Assembly (NCBI GenBank): GCA_021014325.1
Contig: CM037469.1
Span: 18,561,701-18,625,700 of the forward strand
DNA length: 64,000 nt
From: Plazaster borealis
Taxonomy: Eukaryota > Echinodermata > Asteroidea > Forcipulatida > Labidiasteridae
Direction of reading: 5' to 3'
In this document: piece after piece, positions 11,375 to 23,276 of the stretch
Position numbering within the stretch: position 1 is the first letter of the stretch
How the letters are laid out: each line of letters begins with the position of its first letter
Made by a program: the position numbers and the translations under genes
The notes under the pieces: model-generated
The model's database searches: none
The model's input: the letters and a program-made list of their open reading frames with translations, nothing else
What the model was told of the DNA's origin: nothing

Positions 11375-12180
11375 CTTTATGTCAATTTTGTTACCATCAG
11401 TATTTTAACGTAGGAAGCAGATGCATCACGTAAACAGATAATGAAGTTGTATTCGCTCAGACAACGCAGGCTGATATGACCAGTAAACATTCAGAAATGT
11501 TTTAATAGGCCCTCGTTCACTTTGCTACGTTCTGTCTCTAAATAAAACAAACAATGTATTCGTCTCGGGGCCCGACAAGACACAATTTAACTCTGGTTAT
11601 TCATGGGGGGGTATCACAGAAATGGCCCGTGAGCCGCAATCGGCTTTTCGGTATTGTTTCCGAAATCTGCAGACGTCTGGAGCTCTAAAGTGGTCGGGGG
11701 TGAAACAGTGCGAAATCCCCTGTCGAGGGGGGAAAAAACTCATCGAAGCTTGGCGGATGAGATGGATCCCCTTTCTTGGCTCACGTCATGCGCGTGATTG
11801 GATTGTAACGGCCTAAGATAATCCACATTTGATGGTTTCGCGCTTTAGAGAAGTGATGGGGCTCAGCGCTCTCGCAGCCCCCATCGTGTATACCTATCTT
11901 TGTTCAGTGGTCAATTCGGCACGAGACAAGCGGGGTTGTCTGAGTATAACGGTGCCGGACAAACGGCAGTCTGTTTGATCAAGGTTTGATTAGCCACAGA
12001 AATAGATTTAGATGACGGATAGACAACTTAAAAACCAATAAGATGCAGTTGGTGAACCGTGTACCATTATTGGCTTAATTGGTCATTTGCGGTAAGAGCT
12101 GAGAAGCTTCATCTGTGACATTGTAGCAAAAGTTTGTTATCAAGCCGCTAGAACACAATCATGACAATGTAGGTGATACA
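11375..12180 (-). promoter_or_regulatory. Upstream region of the Arx-like gene
   Basis: Directly 5' of the first coding exon on the minus strand. The part 11590-12000 is GC-richer and free of visible repeats, as expected of a developmental promoter. No TATA box or start site can be fixed. Inferred from position and composition. Confidence 0.35.
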
Positions 12181-12189
12181 GCAAATAAC

Positions 12190-14285
12190 AGGGCCCAAAT
12201 TCATGACACTCACTTTTAGTATCCCCAGAATTCTCCAGAATTCTCCTTGGGGCTCATAGAATGTGCTATACAAGGAGCTGTATGGGCCTTAGCGCAGAAT
12301 TCCGAGGTAAGCAGAGCCTTGAAGTTGGAGACTTTTGAGACGATAGTGGGCGTTCCACTCACCTGTCCTTTTCTATTGTTCTCATCGCTGAGAAGAGAAC
12401 AATGGAAAAGCCCCCACCCCCATCTTCTCAAAGTTCTCCCATTGGGCCTGGTTGGAATGGGAAATGAATTTGGACTTACATTCTGGGAAGCTGGTGTGTG
12501 TGCAAGAGGGCAATGACATACTTAACTTGATGCTGCAATACAAAAATACAAAAAGCAAAAAAAAAGGAAAAAACAAAGGGAGAGAGCAACGACCACCAAA
12601 GATTGATCTTAATAATGAGTATCAAAGAGTGATGTCACAATACAAAACAGCTCATTCTTGCCAACAGGACGGGAAGCAACCAACTGCACTGCATGCAAAA
12701 CAAGCGCTTCGGCAATTTAGTCGGTTCGATCTGCCACGGGTTGAAAAGTCAGGCCAATAACTATTTTTTGCAACGATAATAACAACACACCTTTATCATG
12801 TTGCCACCATCTTGGTCATGTTCCCTGTATCCAATAACAGTAATAAATGCTAGTAGCCATTGCACTGAAAAAGGAACCAGACTATTTTTTCTTCTAGCCT
12901 CGGTTTGTTACATTTTTTGGTGGAGGGGCCTACAGAGTGACAAAATTAGCCAGTTAGACCCGCCGTTGGCCAAAAGGGAGACACGCCCACAGCCCGATTT
13001 ACGAACTTATTACCATGCTCCCAGCCAATTTTGGGGGAAAAGATCTTGTTATGAAATAATATGAATTAGTTTTTTTAGCTGATGGCGTGTTCAATCAGTT
13101 ACAAATTGAAGCTTAGGACAACCATGGAGGCCCAAGCCTTTATTGCCGCAAGTTAATTGTGTAGCGGTACATCCCAACATTCCGAACACTTGCCGATTGA
13201 GGGCGGCATTACAAACGTGCAGTTCACGTGTGATTTATACGACGTGTACATAATCGTACCTCGTCGATCGTACGGAAGTAGAATCCTGATGACCTCCAAA
13301 CAGAGATCATGCGAGATTTTGTGACGTTCATATTCTCACATTATTTTTTACAATGTTCGACGGTTCGACAGACAATACAAAACATTGATGGGCAGCAACT
13401 TTCGCTGAATTTCAAGCACATTTGGGAGAGGTAAATATGTTATTTTTGTGACGTAAGTCACGTGTTAGTTTCGTTGAACTTTTTTAGCTAAAAAACAAAA
13501 AAAGTCAACACACCAACCCAAGCATTAGCAAGGCACACAACTAACATATCAACCTAGCCCTGGTGGTTAGGAAGTCAGTGTCTGTTGTATGTATGCAACG
13601 GAGGAGTCCAACCTGGGCTAGGCACACACAACCAGCAACAGTAACACTACATCATGACCGGCGTCACTGAGTCAATGTTGGCAGTGGCATAGGCCTACTC
13701 TAGCCCTGGTAGGACGTCAGTCAGTGCCACTGCACTGACGTCCTGGGTATAAAGATCCTTTACAATGCGAACAAAATTTTGAGTAACATTTTAAAATATT
13801 TTTATCTAATTTGAGAAGCTGAAACTCCATTCACTTATTCTTGGTGCCTTTAATTATACTTTTGCTGAGTTCAAAACCTATCAAATACGTCCATGAATGA
13901 CATTATTTCCGAAAATAAGTCCAAGTTGTGCACTGGCGCTGTGACTCCGTCGTGTTGCCGCCCGGAAGAAAAAGCGTTCAGTGTTACGGGTTAGACAGCG
14001 CCCTCTTTTGTGGACTTGGTTCCATGTCAGTTGAGGTTGTCACAACGAATGCGTCAATTTCCATTTTATTTTCACAATAATGTCATCCAAGGATAAAATT
14101 GGCAATTCTGAATAGAGCAGGCGTAAGGTTCAGGACACAAGGAACATGTGAGTCACGTTTCAGCTTCCTCAAAAAGGTAAAAATATGATAAAAAGTGGTT
14201 ATAAATTTTGTTGCAATGCCTGAGGACCTTTATACCCTGGACTCCGTCGCGTTGTATGCAACGGAGGAGTCCAACCTGGGCTAAG
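12190..14285. other. Intergenic region with small repeats
   Basis: No gene seen. GGAGGAGTCCAACCTGGGCT occurs at about 13600 and again near 14263, marking two copies of an unknown repeat. A short hairpin GGACGTCAGT/ACTGACGTCC lies near 13711-13742. Confidence 0.5.
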
Positions 14286-14287
14286 GC

Positions 14288-15008
14288 CTACTCCTGAGTC
14301 CTAGAACTATGAGGTTCGTTTCGCTATCGTCTCCACGAACCTCATAGGTGTTCATGCACAAAACACAAACGATTCGTTTTGGCATTTCTATTTGCATTCA
14401 AATCTCTTTTTTTTAAATCAAATCTCGCCAAAATTAGGCTCTATGTGTCCTTTGAACTCTCATTGAGCTTGAGATGGTCCAGAAAATCCACTCCGCAAAC
14501 TCAAAATTCTTAAAAAATTATAAATTCTAACCGTAAAACTCAGATCCCATCCACACCGTTTGACTAGACTGTTACAACAATTAGAGCGGCGATCCGTGAT
14601 TTGTGTACAAAACATGCCCACGCGTCAGGGAACAATACAGCTCGCACCCCCAGCTGTGTTGTTCCCTGACGTTTGGGCATGTTTTGTACGATGTACACAA
14701 ATCACGGATCGCCGCTCTTATTGTTGTAACAGTCTAGTCAAACGGTGTGGATGGGATCTGAGTTTTACGGTTAGAATTTATAATTTTTTAAGAATTTTGA
14801 GTTTGCGGAGTGGATTTTCTGGACCATCTCAAGCTCAATGAGAGTTCAAAGAACACATAGAGCCTAATTTTGGCGAGATTTGATTTAAAAAAAAAGAGAT
14901 TTGAATGCAAATAGAAATGCCAAAACGAATCGTTTGTGTTTTGTGCATGAACACCTATGAGGTTCGTGGAGACGATAGCGAAACGAACCTCATAGTTCTA
15001 GGAGTAGC
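14288..15008. repeat. Near-perfect palindrome of about 720 bp
   Basis: Two arms of about 350 bp are reverse complements: CCTAGAACTATGAGGTTCGT at 14300 pairs with ACGAACCTCATAGTTCTAGG ending at 15002, and the match runs through to a centre near 14651 with very few mismatches. The loop is only about 20 bp (around GCACCCCCAGC). Each arm begins with its own nested palindrome (CTATGAGGTTCG...CGAACCTCATAG). No transposase is encoded. A foldback transposon or a recent inverted duplication are the alternatives. Confidence 0.9.
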
Positions 15009-15009
15009 A

Positions 15010-16350
15010 TACCTTCTGCATGACTACACTGGAGTGCTGACTGGCACTGGCAGTGTGTTTGTACTGCTGGCAGCCATTTTTTAAAATTATGCGTGAAATT
15101 GTAATGTATTTTAAGCTAAAAACGCAAATTTGTGACCTGTTTTAAATTGGTGGTCTAGTGTGTATCTGGCTGGTACCGGCTTTCTTTATTTTAATATATA
15201 GTAAACTAGACCCAGGGCCAGGGCAGCACAGCACGTGGCGCTGTGTTATGTGTACTCCTTTGAATTTTTGTTGACATCTTTGGTCTTAGGCCTACAGCAC
15301 CCCAGTGAAACTCTGTCCCTAATGTTGCAATTGGCAATTTGCTAGGATTTTCCGAGCATCCAGCCACAAAAAAGCCCCCCAAAATTGCCTAACTGGCTTC
15401 TCGATATGTCAAAGATGCAACATCAGGCATTTAATTGTACTCGCGATTAGTTGTTGGTGCTCCAAATTGATGTTTTTAAGTCCACTATCAGAGAAACGAT
15501 CTCGATTAAAACGATTCAAACTATTCGTCTCCCTAAATAGACTGGTTTCTAGACCGTCATCACAGTAGATATGTAGTCATGTGTTTGGTTTGCTGCTGAT
15601 GCATTATGGGTCGTGAATGTAATAGTCGTTGGTCTCCACCCCAGTCAATATTAAATGGAGTTCAATGTGAACTTGATGTCACAACGTTATGCCAACTGGT
15701 CGTGCTAATGACGTTTTTGTCCTACCCACTCATTCAAGCTTATACAACTGCTGGTGCTGGCTAAGACTCGAGTAAGACTAGTGCTGGCTACGTGCACTCC
15801 ATGTATCCTCCTCCCCCCCCCCCAAAAAAAAAAACAACAACCCCAAAACCCAACAACAAAAACACATAAACAACACCAACAAAAACAAAGTACAGTGTTT
15901 AGACAAAAAAATGTATCCATTTGCCACTGATTGAACCCTGACACTTGACAGACTAGGCAGTTAGGCTATAGTGAAGCTCAAAATTTGTATTAATTTTAAC
16001 AAATTAAAAAGTTGCGTCTTTGCCCAAGTTTCCCCCCCCCACCCCCAATGATAATAGCAGTGATAAGATAGAAAGGCAGCTGGACTAGTTTTTTTCCTAC
16101 TCCCAATTTCTTTTTGTGGGGGATTCTAGTTCTTTCAACATGGAAGTCTTTGATACTTTACATATTTGTAGACCTTGAAATTAGATCATTTTCTGTATGC
16201 ACAAATTGTAATGTGTAAATATTTGATTTTTGTTTTTGTTTTAAAGTAAATATTTTGAGCTTTGATCAGCAAGTGAACTTTAGTCCATCGTCACACATTC
16301 TGTGCATGACTGCATGGACTAAATGTAGTATTACAAAATGAAAGCATGAT
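15010..16350. other. Intergenic, no gene recognised
   Basis: Low-complexity A/C stretch at 15808-15890 and AT-rich DNA; no exon or element with defined ends seen. Confidence 0.5.
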
Positions 16351-16352
16351 AA

Positions 16353-16782
16353 GGCCAAGTAACAAAAGTAACAAGTTTCTCGTCCCAACCCGCCTCCTTT
16401 TTGGCCACCGCCTCCTTTTTTTATATACTATTTACTATTCAGAAAAAAAGAAAAAAAAAAGTAGAATTTGAAAAAAACCATCGAAGTTCCTTGGTTTATT
16501 TTTGCCTAAGAATTTGTCTAGACTCTTTTTTCACCTTTGCAATACAACAGCCGTTTCTGAATTTTGAAACTTGCTTAGCAAGTGGACTAAAATGATACAA
16601 ATCATTTGTTTATCATTATACTCAAATAGCACAATATAATATGTGAATAAATATACCTTGGCCAGCCATATTTAGCATGGCGGCCATCTTAGAAAAAAAT
16701 AACAAAAAATAGTAATAAAGCCCTGCCTCCTCCTTTAAAAAAAAAGTCAGGACGAGAAACTTGCTACTTATGTTACTTGGCC
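16353..16782. mobile_element. TIR element with likely TAA target duplication
   Basis: Left end GGCCAAGTAACAAAAGTAAC and right end GTAGCAAG...GTTACTTGGCC form an inverted repeat of about 33 bp. TAA lies directly outside both ends, which fits PIF/Harbinger-type 3-bp target sites. About 430 bp and non-coding. Confidence 0.7.
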
Positions 16783-16815
16783 TAAAGCTGCTGCTTTTAA
16801 AGTACAAAAAGTAGC

Positions 16816-17189
16816 TTAAAGGTATCGTACACCTTTGGATATTGTCAAAGACCAGTGTTCTCACTCGGTGTATCCCAACATATGCATAAAATAACAAGCC
16901 TGTGAAAATTTGGGCTCAATTGGTCATCGAAGTTGCAAGAAAATGATGAAAGAAAAAACACCCTTGTACAAATTTGTGTGCTTTCAGATTAGGAATAAAA
17001 ACTTCTTGCAAGAAGTTTTTATTATTTTGGTGAGAAATTACCTCTTTCTCAAAAACTACGTTACTTCAGAGGGAGTCGTTTTCCTACAATGTTTTATACT
17101 ATCAACAGCTCTCCTTGTTATCAAGTAAGTTTTTATGCTAATATTTGTTTTGAGTCATTACCAAACGTGTACGTGTGCGATACCTTTAA
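16816..17189 (+). mobile_element. TTAA-flanked MITE family A, copy 2
   Basis: TTAAAGGTATCGTACACC at the left end, GTGTGCGATACCTTTAA at the right, with the AACTTCTTGCAAGAAGTT hairpin in the middle. Confidence 0.8.
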
Positions 17190-17345
17190 GCAAAACAAAA
17201 TTATGCTTACCAAAATAAGGTCACCTGCCGAAATATCATGTCACATGTACAATTTATGACTGGTATCCTTCTCATTTCTGCTTAGCAAAAAATTGTTGAG
17301 CAATAATTATTTTCTGTAATTGTGAGAAATTGGGTCCTGGGCATA

Positions 17346-17467
17346 GGCTGTATCCAAATTGGCGGTTCTGGCTGCGACTGTTGCTAAAAATGTCATATAC
17401 TTCAATGCATGATGTTGCAGCTATCCAGCTGTAGCTGTAGCCATAGCCGCCAGTTTGGACACAGCCC
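17346..17467. mobile_element. Small TIR element of the TAGCTGTAGCC family
   Basis: GGCTGTATCCAAATTGGCGG at the left and CCGCCAGTTTGGACACAGCC at the right are inverted repeats. Fragments of the same family lie near 5543 and make up the tandem array at 25640-25990. Confidence 0.65.
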
Positions 17468-18399
17468 TCATTTCATGGCTCTGCTTACCGCGAAATTCTG
17501 CGCTTACAGTCACCATTCTCCGCTTAAAGTGTAAGCGCCAAATTTCTGCGCTAGCTGTGTAAGCAAAGGATGTTTAGTAGCGTGGTTCTCACATGCACAA
17601 GGCCAGATTTTTAATAAGAAAGACGTTTTTAGAAAAGTTTAACATTACATGTAAACTGTGTTTTTTTAAACAATTACTGAGAGAATATTTATCTTTGTCT
17701 TATGGGTAAGTATATTTAACAGAATTGAAAGAATCCAAGACTCAAAGTAAACATTTGAACATCATTTCTGTTTGTTAAAGATATTACACAGTAAGTTATT
17801 ATAATATTACTCAATTGAAAAACCTAAGACTGCCAGATGAGTTTACTGGCCCTGGGCTAAAATTAAAGCCCTGCTTTAATTCAGGGATAACCTTCCATGT
17901 TTGTCCATGTTCATCATAATAGACACATTTACATAATGCTTGGGGATAATAATGGAATTGTATACATTGATCATTGTTACAATTAAATGCTTTGTGTAAG
18001 TAATGGTCTTCAATGTCACTGATATATATCTGTTGAATGTTTTTAGGAGCTGAACAACTTTATATCAGGTGTTTGATTCTCAGGATTTTTCCTGATTTTA
18101 TTTTTAGGATTTTCAAAAAATCTTCTTGAGCCTTTACCTGTAAATGTTCTTGAAAGAAGTAAAGCAGTCACCACAAGGAGAAACAATAGTCCACGTTGTG
18201 TCCAAACCTGTAGTTTTGTCTTTCTGGTGATGCACAGAGTCTGCAAACCTCTTGGATTGTAACATCTAGGAGGAGGTTCTGGGTCTAGAATGAGGGGGAA
18301 ACCTAGATTTGAAAGCCATTTATCAGGAATTGTCATATTATTCACCAAATATCATATTTGTTTATTTATACAAACTTTGCCAAAAACTTAGTCATCGTT

Positions 18400-18552
18400 C
18401 TTGTTTTGTATTTATTGTGTTTATAGAATAAATTGAACTTCGTACTTGGTGCAGCATCTTATCTCAGTCATCGTGATATAGAAACAAGGTTACAAATTCC
18501 AGCACCACCGGGTTTAAGAACCGCCGGCATAAGTGTAATCGACTAACAAAAG
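18400..18552 (+). other. Possible non-coding first exon or promoter-proximal region of PCYT1
   Basis: Coding exon 1 begins after an acceptor at 18969, so an upstream 5'-UTR exon is expected. A good donor (AAAAG|gtaaga) lies at 18552/18553, about 420 bp upstream, after a moderately GC-richer stretch. The transcription start is not visible. This is inference from splice-site shape only. Confidence 0.3.
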
Positions 18553-18619
18553 GTAAGAAAAGGCTTGACTTGAAGTTGCTTCAAGCTAGTGTCCTTCCTA
18601 CTGCCCATGTACTTTTGTG

Positions 18620-18690
18620 TCATGACCGGGATTCAAACCCACAGCCCCCAACGACTCGGCCACCAGAATTTGAGTCCAATTTGCTTGGCC
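18620..18690 (-). mobile_element. tRNA-derived SINE fragment
   Basis: On the minus strand GGTGGCCGAGTCGTTGGGGG and GGGTTTGAATCCCGG resemble the A and B boxes of a Leu/Ser-type tRNA, but no full cloverleaf forms. Confidence 0.45.
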
Positions 18691-18969
18691 ATGACATGCT
18701 TTTATGTATAAATTGTTCCCACTTGATGAAAAAAAGTGTAAAATCGATAATTTTTTGAACGCAAATTCTTATTAATACCATGTGCGGAACGCTGGAGTTT
18801 TATCAAATTCCTTGCTTGATTTTTCTGTGAACCACTTCGCTGCATAGAAATATTAGATTGGTTGATGCAGCTCAAAACCAAAACCCCAGTTGCCTGTAAA
18901 TATTGTATCTATAGGGAACTAGATTTTAATTTTTTTTAACTGGATGTCATATTCAACCACTGACTTTAG

Positions 18970-19068
18970 ATACCAGCCATGGCATCAACATCTACAAAGA
19001 GAAAACGCACACTGGAGGATGCGGAGAGTGGAAAATTTGATCCGACACCAAACAAGATCCACTGTATG
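18970..19068 (+). CDS. PCYT1: Choline-phosphate cytidylyltransferase, coding exon 1 (coding from 18979)
   Basis: First coding exon. An acceptor (ctttag) precedes 18970, then nine 5'-UTR bases and the ATG at 18979 in a strong context (CCAGCCATGG). It encodes 30 residues, MASTSTKRKRTLEDAESGKF onward. The KRKR cluster resembles the N-terminal nuclear localisation region of vertebrate CCT-alpha. The donor is TATG|gtgagt, phase 0. This N-terminal stretch has little sequence conservation; it is accepted because of the Kozak context, the basic cluster and frame agreement with the next exon. Confidence 0.75.
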
Positions 19069-19745
19069 GTGAGTATTCCAAAGAAATGTTGCCATTTTGT
19101 ACGAAGAGCTTTGTGTTTGTCAGGGATTTTGCGCTCGCTAATATATCAACTTTTTTTAATGCAGCAATAGAAATAAGCAACAGTTACTGTAGAGGTTGAT
19201 GTTTGGGGGTTTTTTCCCAAATTTTGGGAGTATTTTAGGCAGAAAAATTTTTTCTAGAGGATTCACACTGATGTGAACGTCAATATCAGTCAGCTTTCAG
19301 ATAGAATCTAGTCAGTTTATTTTGTTGATGACTACCAAAGCTACCTTTAACTCACAATAAGTTAAGACAAGGATCAGGTTGGTCTAGTGGATCTTTCCCT
19401 GCCTTTCACCTCTACTGGCTGCTTGTGCTCACTAAACTAATCTAGTGGAAACGCTGCTGGTTCAAGTCTAGTGACCAGACTTTTGTCAGTGAAAAAATCG
19501 GAGCTCAAATTTGAGGGGGAAAATCCACAAGACCTTATTCTCGGTGAATCAGATTGTATAAGCAATGATAACCAGCGAAGTGAGCAAAGTCAGTTGGTTT
19601 CAAATAGTTAATTTGAGAAGGCTAACTACAGGTGACTAGACAACGTTTGAGTCAAGTTAGTCCAGCAATAGTCGACATTTGTCCTTGTCCAAATTTCCTT
19701 AAAGATGATGATGTTTTGACTTCTTTTTTTTCTTTTATCGAGCAG

Positions 19746-19854
19746 GGTCTTTTAGAACCAGCTCTTCTGGGCGGATCAATCGAATCAGAAAGGGAGAAAA
19801 AAAGGTGGCAATTCTTTCCACTCACTCTAGAGCAAGCCAAGAACGGCGAACAAG
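19746..19854 (+). CDS. PCYT1: Choline-phosphate cytidylyltransferase, coding exon 2
   Basis: An exon of 109 nt between gagcag and G|gtaaac, phase 0 to phase 1. It encodes GLLEPALLGGSIESEREKKR, then WQFFPLTLEQAKNGEQ. The segment PLTLEQAKNGEQGSRPVRV (running into exon 3) lines up with the vertebrate stretch just before the catalytic core (VTMEEA...ERPVRV). This is the variable region between the nuclear signal and the catalytic domain. Confidence 0.82.
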
Positions 19855-20004
19855 GTAAACTAACAATCTTAGAACTCTTATCTTAAGGGTGTCCTCATGC
19901 ACAAAACAAGATTAGGTTGGTTTGGGGGTTTCTTTTTCTGTCTTTCACCTCAGTGGACCCTGATTCAAATTCCAAGCCTTGCATAATGATTGGGTTTTCA
20001 GTCT

Positions 20005-21112
20005 GTTTCACCGCGTTTACACTTGATCCAGCCGATAATATCGCCGATATGACGATATATCACAAAGATTTTTGAAAATTGAAAGTACCTATAGAACTGA
20101 ATAACAATGACCCAATCAGAGTTTTACCGCAGGGATGAAATGAGAAATTAAATAAACAAGCAAGACCTGACTGAATGGATGTACACAAACCGCTGAGAAA
20201 AATCACTGAATTAACATCCATGAAAACAGTACACCTTACATTTGTGCGCTTTTCATCACTGCTTCAGACTCCATTAATTCATGGTTTCTACCTCCACGAT
20301 TGGATGTTGCGATCTCTAAAAGCTGGTGCCTCGATTTTTATTTTTATTCGCTCAAAATTGACATCAAATACACCTGCATGTAAATACGATCACCTGACGT
20401 TTCCCCCCGACACGCAACGATTACTCAGCTTCGCTCCCACAGCAACACGCCGTACCTTGACCCCCTCATGATAAAGTATTGCACGCTAGGAATCGTGCGA
20501 CGGCGGGTAGCACATTCGCGGGATCGAGGTGATGGATAATATGGGATGGCAGCGCTAGTAACTGGTGCTTCGTGTGTTCATCCGCTTGCTTACAAGTTCG
20601 ACTCACTTTCACAGTTCATGTCTGATATTTTTCCCTATATAATTCTTCTTTTAAATGGAGGATTAGTTTTGTTTATTTTCTCGGCGGTTTGTGTATCCAT
20701 TCAGTCAGGTCTTGCTTGTTTATTTAATTTCTCATTTCATCCCTGCGGTAAAACTGAGATTTGGTCATTGTTATTCAGTTCTATAGGTACTTTCAATTTT
20801 CAAAAATCTTCGCGATATATCGTCATATCGGCGATATTACCCGACGATTTGTAAAATAATTCAATATCGTCCAGCGCTAATTCACCACCTGGCAACGCAC
20901 GCAAATGTGTGTGTGCACATAATCAATGACCTTGTTCAGTTGACCTTTGACACGAGCATGTGGAACTTTCGTTCAACAGGCGCCGGGCAAAGGGGGATCA
21001 ATGCGAGATCAGGATCAAGTGTGAACCCGTCAGCGATCAGCTTGATCGCCCATGCAGGATCTGATCCTCCTTTGATCCTCCTTACTGGATCAAGTGTAAA
21101 CGCGGTTGAAAC
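20005..21112. mobile_element. Non-autonomous inverted-repeat element of about 1.1 kb in PCYT1 intron 2
   Basis: Ends CCGCGTTTACACTTGATCCA and TGGATCAAGTGTAAACGCGG are exact inverted repeats within a slightly longer TIR. A second, inner inverted repeat of about 150 bp spans 20031-20178 and 20696-20847 (ATCGCCGATATGACGATATA and reverse). A third TIR-like word, GATCAAGTGTGAAC, lies near 21013. Reading frames inside show no transposase motifs. Confidence 0.75.
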
Positions 21113-21865
21113 CTCCCTGACTGCAGAGGTTTTCCCTATTTGGAATTTTCCTCCCACATCTAAAACTGACATTTCTTTGTCAAGCTCTCTTCACATGTAT
21201 CTTCAGACCCCTACGGGTTACAGTGCAACACACTTTTATAGGTTGCTTGATTTCATTATCAGAAAGTTTTAATAATAGTGGCTTCTTATAAAGCTCTCAT
21301 ATCTGTCACTCAGTGACGCTCAAGGCGCTTCAACAGTCAGTATTTTCCTGCAAAGTATGTGGAGCTAAGTTTCTGAAGTATGAGACCTACTCCTTTACAT
21401 AGCACCATGTAATGGTTTACAAGGTGCTGTGGCGCAATATGCAGCCAATCAAACCAGGAACAATATTGGAAGATGTGCTCAAATATACAGTGTTTTTCCT
21501 GCCCATTCAATTATATGTGCTGGAGGAGGGAGAACTCAGGGTGGGGCCACCTTTTAATCACAGCAGCACCCCCTTAGCCCAACCTAAGCACAGAGCACTA
21601 TTGCTTAGCAGAAACCATTTACCAGCCAACATTCTATTAATTTATACATTGTCATGCCTGGTGCCCTGCTTATTTTGCTTAGCAAGTGAATTTGCTGAGC
21701 AATATTGTGTGGTTAACAACTTTGAAATTGGGCCAAACGGAGGGAGATGACGGTTGAGGGGGTTGGGTTGATTGGTTACCATGGTAGTCGGTACTCTAAG
21801 TGGTTCCCCTAGTCATCCTGCCAGTCATCCAATCACTGTAATCTTGTGTATGGTTTGTACTGCAG

Positions 21866-21982
21866 GCTCAAGACCGGTGCGGGTGTATGCAGATGGCATC
21901 TTCGACCTTTTTCATGCTGGTCATGCAAGGGCGCTCATGCAAGCCAAGAACTGTCTACCGAACGTATATCTAATAGTTGGAA
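21866..21982 (+). CDS. PCYT1: Choline-phosphate cytidylyltransferase, coding exon 3 (catalytic HxGH)
   Basis: Start of the catalytic domain: [20 protein letters not shown] and onward to LPNVYLIVG, residues about 67-105. HAGH (83-86) is the nucleotidyltransferase HxGH signature that binds CTP phosphates and stabilises the transition state. The enzyme transfers CMP from CTP to phosphocholine, giving CDP-choline, the rate-limiting step of the Kennedy pathway to phosphatidylcholine. The acceptor is ctgcag and the donor GGA A|gtaagt, phase 1. Confidence 0.96.
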
Positions 21983-22431
21983 GTAAGTTGTTTTTCATGT
22001 CAAAAGAAGTATGTGATAAATAAATGTTTTTTCTTTGAAACCAATTCTGTAGTTTTATTAAACACAACAACAAAACAAAACAACCAGCAAAGAAATGGTT
22101 AATGTTGTGCCAGCAATGTTGCGTATGTTTTGACGTGTACTAATTTATGAAGGGTATGTGGCGCTTCTGTCATTGTGCCTGACACAACCTCAGTTTAGTC
22201 AATCGATGATGACGATAAATAAGTATAATAATAACAATTTTAAAGGGATACCTACCAAACTCATGGGGGAGGATTCTTCAGAGTTCATAAATTTGATGAG
22301 ACCAATTACAAGGACACTGCGATTAGAAAGGGGTATTAAGTTAAGCTTGGGTAGTGGGGTACAATTTTCTCACTCATGACAAAATTTTAGATATAAATTT
22401 TTGGTGTTTGATTTTTTATTTTATTTTATAG

Positions 22432-22583
22432 TTTGTAACGATGAGTTGACAAGGAGGTTAAAAGGCAACACAGTACTGAATGAATGGGAACGATATGAAG
22501 GCGTCAGACATTGTCGTTATGTTGATGAAATCATCTGTGATGCACCCTGGGTCATTACTCCAGATTACCTTGACGAACACAAG
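22432..22583 (+). CDS. PCYT1: Choline-phosphate cytidylyltransferase, coding exon 4
   Basis: Catalytic domain continued (residues about 106-156): [20 protein letters not shown], then [20 protein letters not shown] and onward to DYLDEHK. RYVDE and the APW-TP segment are strongly conserved in CCT enzymes. Acceptor tatag, donor AAG|gtcagt, phase 0. The junction codon with exon 3 gives Ile where vertebrates have Val. Confidence 0.96.
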
Positions 22584-22913
22584 GTCAGTGTTCAACCCTT
22601 CCTTTACCTGATTGCATGGGTTTCCCCAGTTTGGGCTTTCTTCCCACATCTACAGTTGCGATTTCTTCAACATTTCCTCTAAACAGTTATCTTCAGGAGG
22701 TCAGGTCTAAAGACAGTGTTTCAATTCAGTTAACCAGAGCCCTCGAAGGAGTCGTTTCCCATTTGATAGGATATTTGATCTGAAGTGAGCTCTTTATGTT
22801 CCCCTTCTACCATGAAGAGACTCATTTCACATGATTGTCCACCTTTAAACTAGTTATTTCTCACTTTCTACATTGTGTTGTTAACAGATTTGAAATCTTC
22901 TTTACATTCTTAG

Positions 22914-23141
22914 ATTGATTTTGTTGCACACGATGACATTCCATACAACACCCCTGGTGTCCAGATGAACGATGTCTACAAAGACATCAAGGCAGCGGGG
23001 AAATTTGTCCCAACGCAGCGAACTGAAGGAATCTCTACGTCGGATATCATTGCCAGGCTGGTCCGCGATTACGACATGTATGTCAGAAGAAACCTATCGC
23101 GGGGTTACACGGCCAAGGAGATGAACGTTAGCTTTATCAAG
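22914..23141 (+). CDS. PCYT1: Choline-phosphate cytidylyltransferase, coding exon 5 (RTEGISTS)
   Basis: An exon of 76 codons (residues about 157-232) beginning [11 protein letters not shown] and containing [28 protein letters not shown] (192-199) is the second signature motif of the cytidylyltransferase fold and contacts CTP. It ends [14 protein letters not shown] with donor AAG|gtaagc. Length and spacing match vertebrate PCYT1A/B without gaps. Confidence 0.97.
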
Positions 23142-23204
23142 GTAAGCAGAAAAGTCTGAGGAATGCACAGAGATGCAAAGTATCACTTGTCATACACTGT
23201 GGTT

Positions 23205-23250
23205 GGGCCCAATATCAAAGAGCTGCTTAAGCAGAAAATATAGCTACTCT
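23205..23250. mobile_element. Fragment of GGGCCCAATTTCATAGAGCTG MITE
   Basis: GGGCCCAATATCAAAGAGCT plus GCTTAAGCAGAAA is the left end of the family seen intact at 39904-40090, 53395-53586 and 61510-61666. The right end is missing; the minisatellite starts here. Confidence 0.55.
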
Positions 23251-23276
23251 CCTGCCCAACTGGCCCTTGCCACTTG

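Noticed and set aside
16910..17128. Protein beginning MGSIGHRSCKK, seen also near 27427 and in variant form near 29200
   Set aside because: Recurs only inside MITE family A copies. It reflects the repeat, with no conserved domain and variable ends.
18043..18348. Minus-strand 101-codon frame with a hydrophobic segment
   Set aside because: No family resemblance, no splice or start context, and the region lacks other gene signals.
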